Assembly: GCF_011074885.1 (NCBI RefSeq)
Contig: NC_054689.1
Location: forward strand, 2,790,001 to 2,854,000
Source: Brettanomyces bruxellensis
Lineage: Eukaryota > Ascomycota > Pichiomycetes > Pichiales > Pichiaceae
Direction of reading: 5' to 3'
DNA: 64,000 nt
Shown here: piece after piece, positions 21,360 through 29,568 of the stretch
Layout of the letters: every line of letters starts with the position of its first letter
Position numbering within the stretch: position 1 is the stretch's first letter
Notes under the pieces: model-generated
What the model saw: only the letters and a program-made list of their open reading frames with translations
What the model was told of the DNA's origin: nothing
Databases searched by the model: none
Made by a program: the position numbers and the translations under genes

Positions 21360-21500
21360 AATAAAGAAAAGCAGAAAAGCAGAATAGCAAAATTGAAGAC
21401 AGCAAAATTGAAGATAGCAAAATTGAAGATAGCAGAATTGAAGAATAGCAAAATTGAAGAAAAGCAGAAAAGCAGAAAACAGAATTGAAGAATAGCAGTG
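21360..21500 (+). repeat. 15-bp tandem repeat in the MIP1 5' leader
   Basis: Units of the form AGCAAAATTGAAGAT repeat about nine times, with small length changes towards the 3' end. The array ends only about 45 bp before the MIP1 ATG at 21544, so it is probably in the 5' untranslated region or core promoter. Confidence 0.8.
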
Positions 21501-21543
21501 CTTTGTGGTTTTAGTAAATCAATTAGTTTGGAGAACAAGCAAG

Positions 21544-24500
21544 ATGTTAAAGAAAGGACAGTTAGGAAATGCGTTGAAGCTGGGGGAGGAGTTTTTGGCG
21601 TACAGGTTGCAGAGCCGGATGCTGATGGCAGCAGGGATGAGGGGTAGAAGGATGCATAGTTTGTCGAAATATGAGAAGAGTGGGAACAGAGAGAGTGTGG
21701 AGAGGAAGATTAAGGGAAGTAGGAAGAGTAAGGAAAGTAAGGAGAGCAAGACTAAAGGAAGTACACATAAAGAGAATATGGAGAGCAAGATTAAAGGAAG
21801 TGCACATAAAGAGAATATTAGAGATATTAAAGGAAGTACACAGTGCAAGAGTAAAGGAAATACACAAGGAAATATTAAAGAAAGTACACAGAGTAAAGAG
21901 AATATTAGGAATATTAAAGAAAGTACACAGTGCAAGATTAAAGAAAACATCCAGAAAAACGCAGTGGGCATCCAACGACTCTCGGACGAATTATACAAAC
22001 AAGTGTTCCCGGACATATACGGCAGCCGAAAAGGGAGAAAAGACACCACAGATCCGAAATTGGTGGAGCTGGCGCGCAAGTACCTCAAGGACAACGAGCT
22101 CCTCGGCAAGAAGTGCTCGGAGAACGAGCCGATCAGATTCCGGCTGCCCAAGTTGCAGGGGAGGAACTTGGAGGAGCACTTCCAGAGGCTCGGCGCGGCG
22201 AGCTGCGGGCGGTACGTGGTGCTGGCGGAGCGGCTCCTACGGGTGGGCAACGACCCGCCGGCAAGGCCCGGTGGCGGCTCTGGTGGTGGCCCCGGTAGCG
22301 CCACAGGGAGTACGCCGGGCACCCAGTGGGTTCTGCGGGGCGGCTGGACGCGGTACTGCCCCGGTCGCCCGCCCGAGCACGTCGACTACCCGGTGGAGGA
22401 CGAACTCGTCTTCGACGTCGAGGTGATGTACCGGGTGTCCCATTACCCCGTGCTAGCCACGTGCATGTCACCCGTGGCGTGGTACGGCTGGTGCTCGCCG
22501 TATTTGGCGGGCGAAAGTGACAAAATCGACGGGCACTTGATCCCGTTGGGGGTTGACCGCCGGGAGAAAATCGTCGTGGGCCACAATGTGTCGTACGACC
22601 GGGCCCGGGTGCGGGAGGAGTACAGCCTGGGCGCATCGCGGGCTTTTTACCTGGATACGATGTCGCTGCACGTGGCGGTGAGCGGGATGTGCTCGCGGCA
22701 GCGGGGGAAGTGGATCCAGTACCGCAAGAGGATGGAGGGCGGGGAGGAGAGCCGGGGGCAGCTCGAGGATCTGCGCGAGGGCGCGCACACGGGTGGGCTC
22801 CGGCGGCTGTTGGCGAATCCAGTGTTGGAGGAGGAGGAGGAGGAAAATTCGACAGGCACGGGGAAAAAAATGACCATCAGCCTGGCGGACGACCCGTGGC
22901 TCCGCATGAGCAGCATGAATAGCCTCCGGCACGTGGCGCGGTTCCACTGCGGGATCCGCATGGACAAGGCGGCGCGGGAGGAGTTCGAGACCACGGACAT
23001 CGGGCGCATCCGCGCGCGGTTCCAGCAGCTGATGGACTACTGCGCGGCGGACGTGGAGGCGACGTACCGGGTGTTCGGAAAGGTGTTCCCGGCGTTCCGG
23101 CGCATCGTGCCGCACGACGTGAGTCTGGCGGCGCTCCGGATCATCGGCCAGAGCGTTTTGCCGGTGAGCCGGCGCTGGAACGACTACGTGCGCACGGCGG
23201 AGGCGCTGTACCAGCAGAGTTTCCGGAGCATCGGAATCCGACTAGCGCAGCTGTGCGAGGAGGTGGTTGCCCTCAAGGACAAGGCGGCGGCCCGACCCTG
23301 GGAGGGCGACCCGTGGCTCTCGCAGCTGGACTGGACGATTGTGCCGCCGCGGCTGACCAAGGCGGGCCGGCCGTACAAGCGGCAGAAGCTACCGGGGTAC
23401 CCGGCGTGGTACAAGAAGCTGGTCACGGGGGGCCGGCTGCACATCACCACGCGGACCCGGATCGCCCCGCTCTTGCTCCGGCTCTCCTGGGAGGGCTGCC
23501 CGGTGTTCTGGACCGACACCCGGGGCTGGTGCTTTTGGGTGCCCCGGGCACAAATCGCCAAATTCAAGACCAAGAACTACCTCCCCGTGGATATTGCCGC
23601 CCTTCTACACGAGGAGCCTGGACTCCGGCCCCACATCTGCCCCCTGGTGCCGGGCCACTGCCTCTTCAAGGTGCCCCACGAGTCTGGCCCAACTGCCAGG
23701 ACCACCAGCCTCATGTCCAAGCCCTTCATGCGGTACTTCCAGCAGGGCGTGCTTTCCTCCAAGTTCCAGGTTGCCAAGGACGCCTTGCAGTTGGCCGTGT
23801 CCAACAGTTACTGGGTCAGTTCGCGCGAGCGCATCATGGACCAGTTTGTTGTGTTTGATGATGAGGGTGTAGCTGATATAGTTGGAGGGGGTGCAGCTGA
23901 TGAAGTTGGTTTGAGTGTTAATGCAACTAATTCAATTAATGATGTTGCAGATAAAGCTGGTTCAAGTATTAATGCTAATATGGTCAATGCAAATGCGGTT
24001 AATGTTAATACACTCAATGCTAATACTGTCAATTTGAATACTGTCAAAGCTAATACTGTCAAAGCTAATACTGTCAATCCAAATACACTCAATCCAAATA
24101 CACTCAATCCAAATACACTCAATCCAAATACACTCAATCCAAATACTGTTGATCAAGCTACTCTACCCAATTCTCTCGATTTGGCCAATAAACTTGATCA
24201 TGCTAATGGAGTAGATCCAGTATCCATGGGATTGAAGGCGGTGCCCACAGCAGCTGGAAATAACGCTGCAACCAATGCCAATCTAGTAGGTAGTGCCGAT
24301 AATGCAAAGAGTGTGGATGCACCCAATGAAAAGAAGGTAGTCACTGAAAATGAAAAGAAGGTGGCCACTGAAAATAAAAAGAAGATAATCACTGGAAATA
24401 AAACAAAAGCAAATATCGGGATCCCTCCCCTGCACACATTCACCAACCCACCAGGAACAGACATCGACACGGTGGGCCTGATCATCCCCCAGGTGATCCC

Positions 24501-25983
24501 GATGGGCACGATCACGCGGCGCGCGGTGGAGAAAACTTGGCTCACGGCGTCGAACGCGAAGCCCACGCGGCTCGGGTCCGAACTCAAGGCGATGGTCCGC
24601 GCCCCGCCGGGATACTGCTTTGTCGGCGCCGACGTCGACAGCGAGGAGCTCTGGATCGCGTCCCTCATGGGTGACTCCGTGCTGAAGATTCACGGCGGCA
24701 CGGCGCTCGGCTGGATGACCTTGGAGGGCAACAAGGCGATGGGCACAGACCTCCACTCGAAAACGGCCAAAATATTGGGCATCTCCAGGGGCGACGCCAA
24801 AATCTTCAACTACGGCCGGATCTACGGCGCAGGCGTCAGCTTCGCCACCACGTTGCTCAAGAAGTTCAACCCCGCAATGGGCGAGCAGGAGGCTGTGCGC
24901 ACGGCCCACCGGCTATACGCGGCAACAAAAGGCCGGGCGGGCGGAGTCGCAGGCGACCGCGTGTGGCACGGCGGGTCGGAGTCCGTCGTTTTCAACCGCT
25001 TGGAGCAGATCGCCCAGCAGGACGAGCCTCGGACTCCGGTACTCGGCGCCGGTATCACTGCCGCCTTGAAGCGCAAATTCCTCAACGCAAACACCTTCAT
25101 GCCGTCCCGCGTCAACTGGGCCATCCAGTCGTCCGGCGTTGACTACCTCCACTTGATCCTTACGTCCGTCGAGTACCTCTGCCGGGTCTACGGAGTTCCG
25201 GCCCGGCTCTGCCTCACGGTGCACGACGAGGCCCGGTACCTCACGCCGCTGCGCCACCGCTACCGCCTGGCCATGGTGCTGCAGATCGCCAACCTCTGGA
25301 CCCGGGCCATGTTCTGCCACCAGGCCGGCATCGACGACGTCCCGCAGACCTGCGCCTTCTTCTCCGCTGTCGACATCGACCGCGTCATCCGCAAGGAGGT
25401 CAACATGGACTGCATCACGCCCTCCAACTCCCACCCTATCCCGCACGGCGAGTCCCTCGACATCTACCAGCTCCTTGCCCGCGATGATGTCCGCCGCATG
25501 CTCGCCAACCCGCACTCCCCGGACCTCTCCTCCATCCCCGTGCCGCCCCCGCAGCCCCGGCCCTTGCAGCAGCTCGACCGCCATCTCGACCCGGGCACAC
25601 GCCGGCTCTATGTGTCCATGCAGACTGCCCGTGACGAGTCCCACTTCGCTGCCTACAGGCGTAAGTATCTGCGTAATCTTAAGTTGCAGGATGCGGGTCG
25701 GTTTGGGGTGAGTGGGGGCAAATATCCTGGGGGAAATTCTGGGGAAATTTCTGGGAAAAAATACTCTGGGGGCAACTCGAAAGGCTTTTCCTCTAAAGGC
25801 ATTTCCTCTAATCACACTTACTCCAATCACAATTACTCCAATCACATTCATCCAAAATCCTCTCCCTTATCCTACATCCCCCCACCCTTCAACTCTGGCA
25901 TCACTTCTTTCCTCACAGCCCAGGACAGAAGAGAAATCATCCCTGACACCCCACCTCCTCCAAGAGTCTATCAGAGAAGGTGA
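21544..25983 (+). CDS. MIP1: Mitochondrial DNA polymerase gamma (Mip1)
   Basis: I start it at the ATG at 21544, giving 1479 residues against 1254 in S. cerevisiae; the frame is open 13 codons further but without an ATG. A basic N-terminus fits mitochondrial targeting. Proofreading motifs are present: FDVE at about residue 290, GHNVSYDR at 346 and YCAADVEATYR at 499. Polymerase motifs follow: A, GADVDSEELW at 1028; B, DLHSKTAKILGISRGDAKIF at 1069; C, HDEAR at 1227. A C-terminal extension of some 250 residues follows, as in other yeast Mip1. It replicates and proofreads mitochondrial DNA. Odd points: AT-rich repeat insertions near residues 50-140 and 770-960 interrupt an otherwise very GC-rich gene. 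Confidence 0.96.
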   Translation: MLKKGQLGNALKLGEEFLAYRLQSRMLMAAGMRGRRMHSLSKYEKSGNRESVERKIKGSRKSKESKESKTKGSTHKENMESKIKGSAHKENIRDIKGSTQCKSKGNTQGNIKESTQSKENIRNIKESTQCKIKENIQKNAVGIQRLSDELYKQVFPDIYGSRKGRKDTTDPKLVELARKYLKDNELLGKKCSENEPIRFRLPKLQGRNLEEHFQRLGAASCGRYVVLAERLLRVGNDPPARPGGGSGGGPGSATGSTPGTQWVLRGGWTRYCPGRPPEHVDYPVEDELVFDVEVMYRVSHYPVLATCMSPVAWYGWCSPYLAGESDKIDGHLIPLGVDRREKIVVGHNVSYDRARVREEYSLGASRAFYLDTMSLHVAVSGMCSRQRGKWIQYRKRMEGGEESRGQLEDLREGAHTGGLRRLLANPVLEEEEEENSTGTGKKMTISLADDPWLRMSSMNSLRHVARFHCGIRMDKAAREEFETTDIGRIRARFQQLMDYCAADVEATYRVFGKVFPAFRRIVPHDVSLAALRIIGQSVLPVSRRWNDYVRTAEALYQQSFRSIGIRLAQLCEEVVALKDKAAARPWEGDPWLSQLDWTIVPPRLTKAGRPYKRQKLPGYPAWYKKLVTGGRLHITTRTRIAPLLLRLSWEGCPVFWTDTRGWCFWVPRAQIAKFKTKNYLPVDIAALLHEEPGLRPHICPLVPGHCLFKVPHESGPTARTTSLMSKPFMRYFQQGVLSSKFQVAKDALQLAVSNSYWVSSRERIMDQFVVFDDEGVADIVGGGAADEVGLSVNATNSINDVADKAGSSINANMVNANAVNVNTLNANTVNLNTVKANTVKANTVNPNTLNPNTLNPNTLNPNTLNPNTVDQATLPNSLDLANKLDHANGVDPVSMGLKAVPTAAGNNAATNANLVGSADNAKSVDAPNEKKVVTENEKKVATENKKKIITGNKTKANIGIPPLHTFTNPPGTDIDTVGLIIPQVIPMGTITRRAVEKTWLTASNAKPTRLGSELKAMVRAPPGYCFVGADVDSEELWIASLMGDSVLKIHGGTALGWMTLEGNKAMGTDLHSKTAKILGISRGDAKIFNYGRIYGAGVSFATTLLKKFNPAMGEQEAVRTAHRLYAATKGRAGGVAGDRVWHGGSESVVFNRLEQIAQQDEPRTPVLGAGITAALKRKFLNANTFMPSRVNWAIQSSGVDYLHLILTSVEYLCRVYGVPARLCLTVHDEARYLTPLRHRYRLAMVLQIANLWTRAMFCHQAGIDDVPQTCAFFSAVDIDRVIRKEVNMDCITPSNSHPIPHGESLDIYQLLARDDVRRMLANPHSPDLSSIPVPPPQPRPLQQLDRHLDPGTRRLYVSMQTARDESHFAAYRRKYLRNLKLQDAGRFGVSGGKYPGGNSGEISGKKYSGGNSKGFSSKGISSNHTYSNHNYSNHIHPKSSPLSYIPPPFNSGITSFLTAQDRREIIPDTPPPPRVYQRR
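21690..21960 (+). repeat. Coding repeat near the Mip1 N-terminus
   Basis: Imperfect repeats coding for blocks such as KGSTHKEN, KGSAHKEN and KESTQCKIKEN. The DNA is AT-rich and sits between the presequence and the GC-rich exonuclease domain that begins near 21965. Confidence 0.75.
23860..24420 (+). repeat. AT-rich repeat insertion inside the Mip1 polymerase half
   Basis: About 190 codons rich in Asn, Thr, Ala and Val, in frame. The core at about 24076-24150 repeats a 15-bp unit, AATCCAAATACACTC, five times (coding NPNTL). GC content drops sharply at both edges. It lies between the conserved SNSYWVSSRERIMDQFVV segment and the IPMGTITRRAVE segment before motif A, where S. cerevisiae Mip1 has only a short spacer. 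Confidence 0.85.
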
Positions 25984-26433
25984 GAAGGTGATGAGATCAT
26001 CAGAGTTGTGAAATCATGCAATGTGATGAAATATGGATCAAGTGATAAAATAATGCAATGGATCGAGTGATGAAATCATTCAATGGATCAAGTGATGAAA
26101 TCATCAAATATGTGATCAGGTGATGGAACTGATCTACGAAAAAGTGATGTAATTAAATCATGTCATCAAACTGATCTACATGATCTAATTTAATAGATCG
26201 TGCATGTGATGAAATGCGTGGTGAAGTAATGAAATTGATTTAGGTGATCTGAGTTATGAATTTCATACAATGCGATGATATTATACATGAACTGGTGAAG
26301 TGGAAGGTGAGGAAACATTCAATGCGATTAGATATGTGATGGATGCTTTACATCATGCAATCTGATAATGTCATAGATGCCATGAAATATTGATGGTATC
26401 TGCCACCTTATAAACATCACTCAGAATTGAATA
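25984..26433. repeat. Degenerate GTGATGAAATCAT repeat region
   Basis: Downstream of MIP1, about 26000-26300 consists of irregular copies of a unit like GATCAAGTGATGAAATCATTCAATG. Copies diverge strongly towards 26400. GTGATGA resembles a snoRNA C box but recurs only as part of the repeat. Confidence 0.65.
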
Positions 26434-26604
26434 TCAGCTATAGTTAGATATGTACTTCTTCATCACCCACAAAATGACATCGGTGTCATTCCCCATCTCC
26501 TCTGAAATTTTCTTCGTACCTCCCGGCAACAAATTATCGATATCTTCGCATATATCGATAATGTCGTGGAGATAAAACAAATCAGATGATGATAGCTTTA
26601 TATC
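26434..26604 (-). other. Cryptic coding-like stretch, possible exon or gene relic
   Basis: Reading leftwards, 56 codons without a stop end at a TGA at 26434-26436. The peptide contains DLFYLHDIIDICEDIDNLLP and ends VILWVMKKYISNYS, which looks more like protein than random AT-rich translation. There is no ATG at its head and a TAA lies just upstream in frame, so it would have to be a 3' exon or a remnant. I do not recognise it. Confidence 0.25.
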
Positions 26605-27315
26605 TTATTATGTGATACACTTGGTTGGGTATTTATTGGCTTTACTTGGGTTCGTGACCTGGCTAGGCAAATATTGTATACTATGGAATAGGTATTCGGC
26701 GTTCTTAGATAGATGCTTTGTATTAATATTACAGCCATTGATGCTTGCTATTGGTATCCTAGCCTTCATTGTAGCACAAACTTTTGTATTAGAACTCTCA
26801 CGTGTGCATATGCTTGAGAGTGTATTTGTTGTGTGTAACTATACTTATAGATTATGTGTGTATGTAGCTATATTTGTTAAGGACGGATTAAGGTATAGAT
26901 CACAGTTATACTTCTTAAGAAGCATTCTCAAGTATCATCCATAGTTATACTTAATAATATGGCATGTGATTGGTATGCATACATACCTAATAGAAAATAC
27001 TTCAAGTTCTTTTCCGTATTTATTGGAAACACCACATTTGTCTGAGTACACGTATATAGGCATAGTTAATAGAAAGCACACGATTGCATTGTGCACGGCC
27101 ATACTTAAAGAATATATGGAGTATGTATAGTGCATATGAGAAGAAGTGTGTGTTAAGCATAGTTATTCGTAATAAAAATGGCAATTTGCATATGAGCACA
27201 TCTTATATAGCTTTAGAAATGATTAGAAAATGAGATGCTGGTTTGTGAAGTAGCCACCGCCTTTTTAGATCTGTAGCTATAGTACATATGGTAATAATGA
27301 ATGTAGCTCCTAAAT
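26605..27315. other. AT-rich region with open frames lacking ATG starts
   Basis: A rightward frame stays open from about 26576 to 26944 and would encode two membrane-like segments, but it starts without an ATG. I treat it as chance or relic. No RNA gene was seen. Confidence 0.35.
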
Positions 27316-27495
27316 GTAGTTATGAATTCAGTCATGAAGTACTATAAGTAGTTATGAATTCAATTATGAACCACTGTAAGTAGTTATAAATTCAGTCATG
27401 AAGTACTATAAGTAGTTATGAATTCAGTTATGAACCACTGCAAGTAGTTATGAAATCAGTCATGAAGTACTTTAAATAGTCATGAATTCAGTTAT
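27316..27495 (+). repeat. 32-bp tandem repeat with alternating A/B units
   Basis: Six units begin at 27316, 27348, 27380, 27412, 27444 and 27476. Odd units contain AGTCATGAAGTACT and even units contain AGTTATGAACCACTG or a close variant, so the array has a 64-bp higher-order period. All share a GTAGTTATGAATTCA-like start. Confidence 0.85.
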
Positions 27496-27623
27496 TCTTT
27501 GCAAACATCTGAAACACTTCACCTCATGATATGATAATGTGTTTATTGAACGCAGTTATAATGTACCTATAATGAGTGTGTGATACACAGTCATTGAACT
27601 GCTCAACTTATCCACTGTGTATA

Positions 27624-27785
27624 ATGAACTTAATGAAGTCACTGATAGCCATATTATATGTGATGCTATTGTATGCACACAGCACTAATGAAGTCCAATC
27701 AACCAAGTACCTGCCGTATATCCAGCTGATTATTCTCACTTTATATATATTTGTGGCTATAATCATAATAAGCATACAAATATAA
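27624..27785 (+). CDS. Doubtful small membrane-protein ORF (53 aa)
   Basis: An ATG ORF whose peptide begins MNLMKSLIAILYVMLLYAHS, like a signal anchor, and ends with a second hydrophobic segment (LIILTLYIFVAIIIISIQI). AT-rich DNA readily produces such hydrophobic frames, and it lies in a repeat-rich gap. I do not recognise it and list it only as possible. Confidence 0.15.
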   Translation: MNLMKSLIAILYVMLLYAHSTNEVQSTKYLPYIQLIILTLYIFVAIIIISIQI

Positions 27786-27911
27786 CATTGGTGATTTCTC
27801 GTAGTTATATCAATGTATAGTGAACTTTTGCACCTAGAGTAAATACTGAGTGTTCAGCTCATATCAATTTTCCGGTGCATTTCTACTATATCCTTTCATT
27901 AATGCAATACT

Positions 27912-28745
27912 CTATGCTTTGCCTGCTTTCATCCTCCTCTCATAATAACGCTTCCTGTAATCATTCAAATCTTCAGCTGTCACTTTACTCTCCATCATCC
28001 TAACTATTTTCGCTCTCAACTTCTCAGCATCATATTTATCTTCTTCCATTTCATGTTTATCTTCTCTCGCTTCATGTTCATTTTCTCTCGCTTCATGTCT
28101 AATATTCAACCCTCCCTTCAAGCTTATCCGCATTTTCTTCCTTTCCAATCCATTCTTAGTACTATCCATTGTTTTTTCCCTCTTTACTTCACTTTGCACT
28201 TCTTCCTTCTCATCCTCATCTATGCTATCTACCACTTCTAGCTGATCTCCTGCATATATATCTAGAAGTCGCCCCTCAAATGTTTTATGTGTGTCCCTAT
28301 CTTTCTTTCTTTCCTCTGCTGCTTCATGTATCAGTTTGCCTCTCTCAATTTTCATTTTCTTGTATTTTTCACTCTCAAAAACCATCTTTTCGCCAGCAAT
28401 TGCTCGTTCTTCGGATGCTCTACTCTTCATCTCGTTTCTTTCCTCAAGTCTCTGCATTTTTTCCAGTTCCTTTCGTTTCTTCGCCTGCCTCATGCCTTGA
28501 AATATGTTATGCCGTTTAATCTTCTTCTCTTCCTCCTGCTTATTTGCCCTTTTTCTCTCCATTTTGTCGGCAAATGTGTCATAATCGTACAACTTCTTAT
28601 TTTTCTGCTCCTCAAGCTTCATCTTCCCAAAAGCTCGCTTCTGCGCCCTTTTTATATACGATTTTTCATCTTTTCCACTTTCCCCATCACTGGAATCACC
28701 ATCAGAGCCAAATGCACTCTTTCTGAGCTTTTTAGCCGGTTTCAT
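27912..28745 (-). CDS. NSRP1-like nuclear splicing-regulatory protein
   Basis: A 277-residue, highly charged protein, ATG at 28743-28745. The N-terminus reads KKLRKSAFGSDGDSSDGESG, followed by KKLYDYDTFADKM and a long Lys/Glu-rich coiled-coil (MRQAKKRKELEKMQRLEERN). The order AFG-acidic block, YDYD motif, then a helical domain resembles the N-terminal domain of metazoan and fungal NSRP1 (CCDC55), a nuclear speckle protein affecting alternative splicing. A short acidic repeat (HEARENEHEAREDKHEMEED) and a final NDYRKRYYERR motif end it. Charged coiled-coils can mislead, so confidence is moderate. It shares a divergent promoter with SCD5. Confidence 0.6.
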   Translation of the reverse strand: MKPAKKLRKSAFGSDGDSSDGESGKDEKSYIKRAQKRAFGKMKLEEQKNKKLYDYDTFADKMERKRANKQEEEKKIKRHNIFQGMRQAKKRKELEKMQRLEERNEMKSRASEERAIAGEKMVFESEKYKKMKIERGKLIHEAAEERKKDRDTHKTFEGRLLDIYAGDQLEVVDSIDEDEKEEVQSEVKREKTMDSTKNGLERKKMRISLKGGLNIRHEARENEHEAREDKHEMEEDKYDAEKLRAKIVRMMESKVTAEDLNDYRKRYYERRMKAGKA

Positions 28746-29568
28746 TTGGATTGTACCTTGACTTTGTCACTAGATGAAAAGAAAAAAATATAGGATAGTC
28801 GAGTCACGATAGTCTATTTTATTTTTTTCCCTATATCGAAGAAATGTCCCAAGTAGGAAATGCTGCTGAAAAATCCGTACCGCGGAGAGAAATGATGCTG
28901 AATCAATGTTTGAAGTTCACGGAATGAACAATAATGGGCAAGTATGAATATTTTCCTTTGTTCAGCAAACTTCTAAGCTTGTTCGAGTACCATATTTTGT
29001 GTTGTATAGGTAGTGGTCGTGGGTACGCTTCAAAAAGCATTATATCAGACATATCCTGTAATCTTGCAATATTTCAACTAGTGAAACCAATGTTGAATTC
29101 TCATGCGTATTGATCATTCATTATACTTTCCCTAGACCAAATAAAGTATGCTGTAATGTCAAGCCTACACCTCTGTACTCTCCTCGGTACTAAATTGAGG
29201 CATATGAAAATGGCATCCTAGTTTACATGTCTCGCTTAGTACCACAAATATATGTTTAAAGCCATTTTTTCAGTAGTTCTCATTTCATTGCAACTTTATT
29301 TCTTTCTCTAATTTCTCAAATGCTCTCCACCGCCTACATTCCACATTGTGCTTCCCTAAGCTATGTTCCAGACACCAGGTCCTGTGTGACATCCGTGCAC
29401 CGGTAAATTTCCGAATTCCGATCGCGAGCCACCATTCAGCAAGAAAAAAAAAAGCAGAAGTGAGATCTTCGGATCACGATGATGACAATAATCCATTCTT
29501 AGAACCCACCAGCAGGAACAAAAATCGTACGGATACGTAAAAAAAAGGGCATTTTAAACACTCCAAGG
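28746..29568. other. Divergent promoter region of NSRP1-like gene and SCD5
   Basis: 823 bp with no convincing gene. A short rightward frame at 29346-29540 ends just before SCD5 and has no family resemblance. Confidence 0.45.

Noticed and set aside
22133..23115. Several long open frames on both strands within MIP1.
   Set aside because: GC-rich coding DNA has few stop codons; these are shadows of the polymerase frame, which has all family motifs.
23860..24420. An intein or a spliceosomal intron inside MIP1.
   Set aside because: No intein splicing blocks and no TACTAAC branch site were seen, and the insert is an in-frame simple repeat; a disordered insertion is the simplest reading.
26000..26300. 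snoRNA-like C boxes (GTGATGA).
   Set aside because: The motif recurs only as part of the degenerate tandem repeat, without paired D boxes or terminal stems at plausible spacing.
26612..26944. Rightward frame with two hydrophobic segments, as a membrane protein gene.
   Set aside because: The frame begins with GTG and has no ATG until far inside; hydrophobic frames are common in AT-rich DNA.
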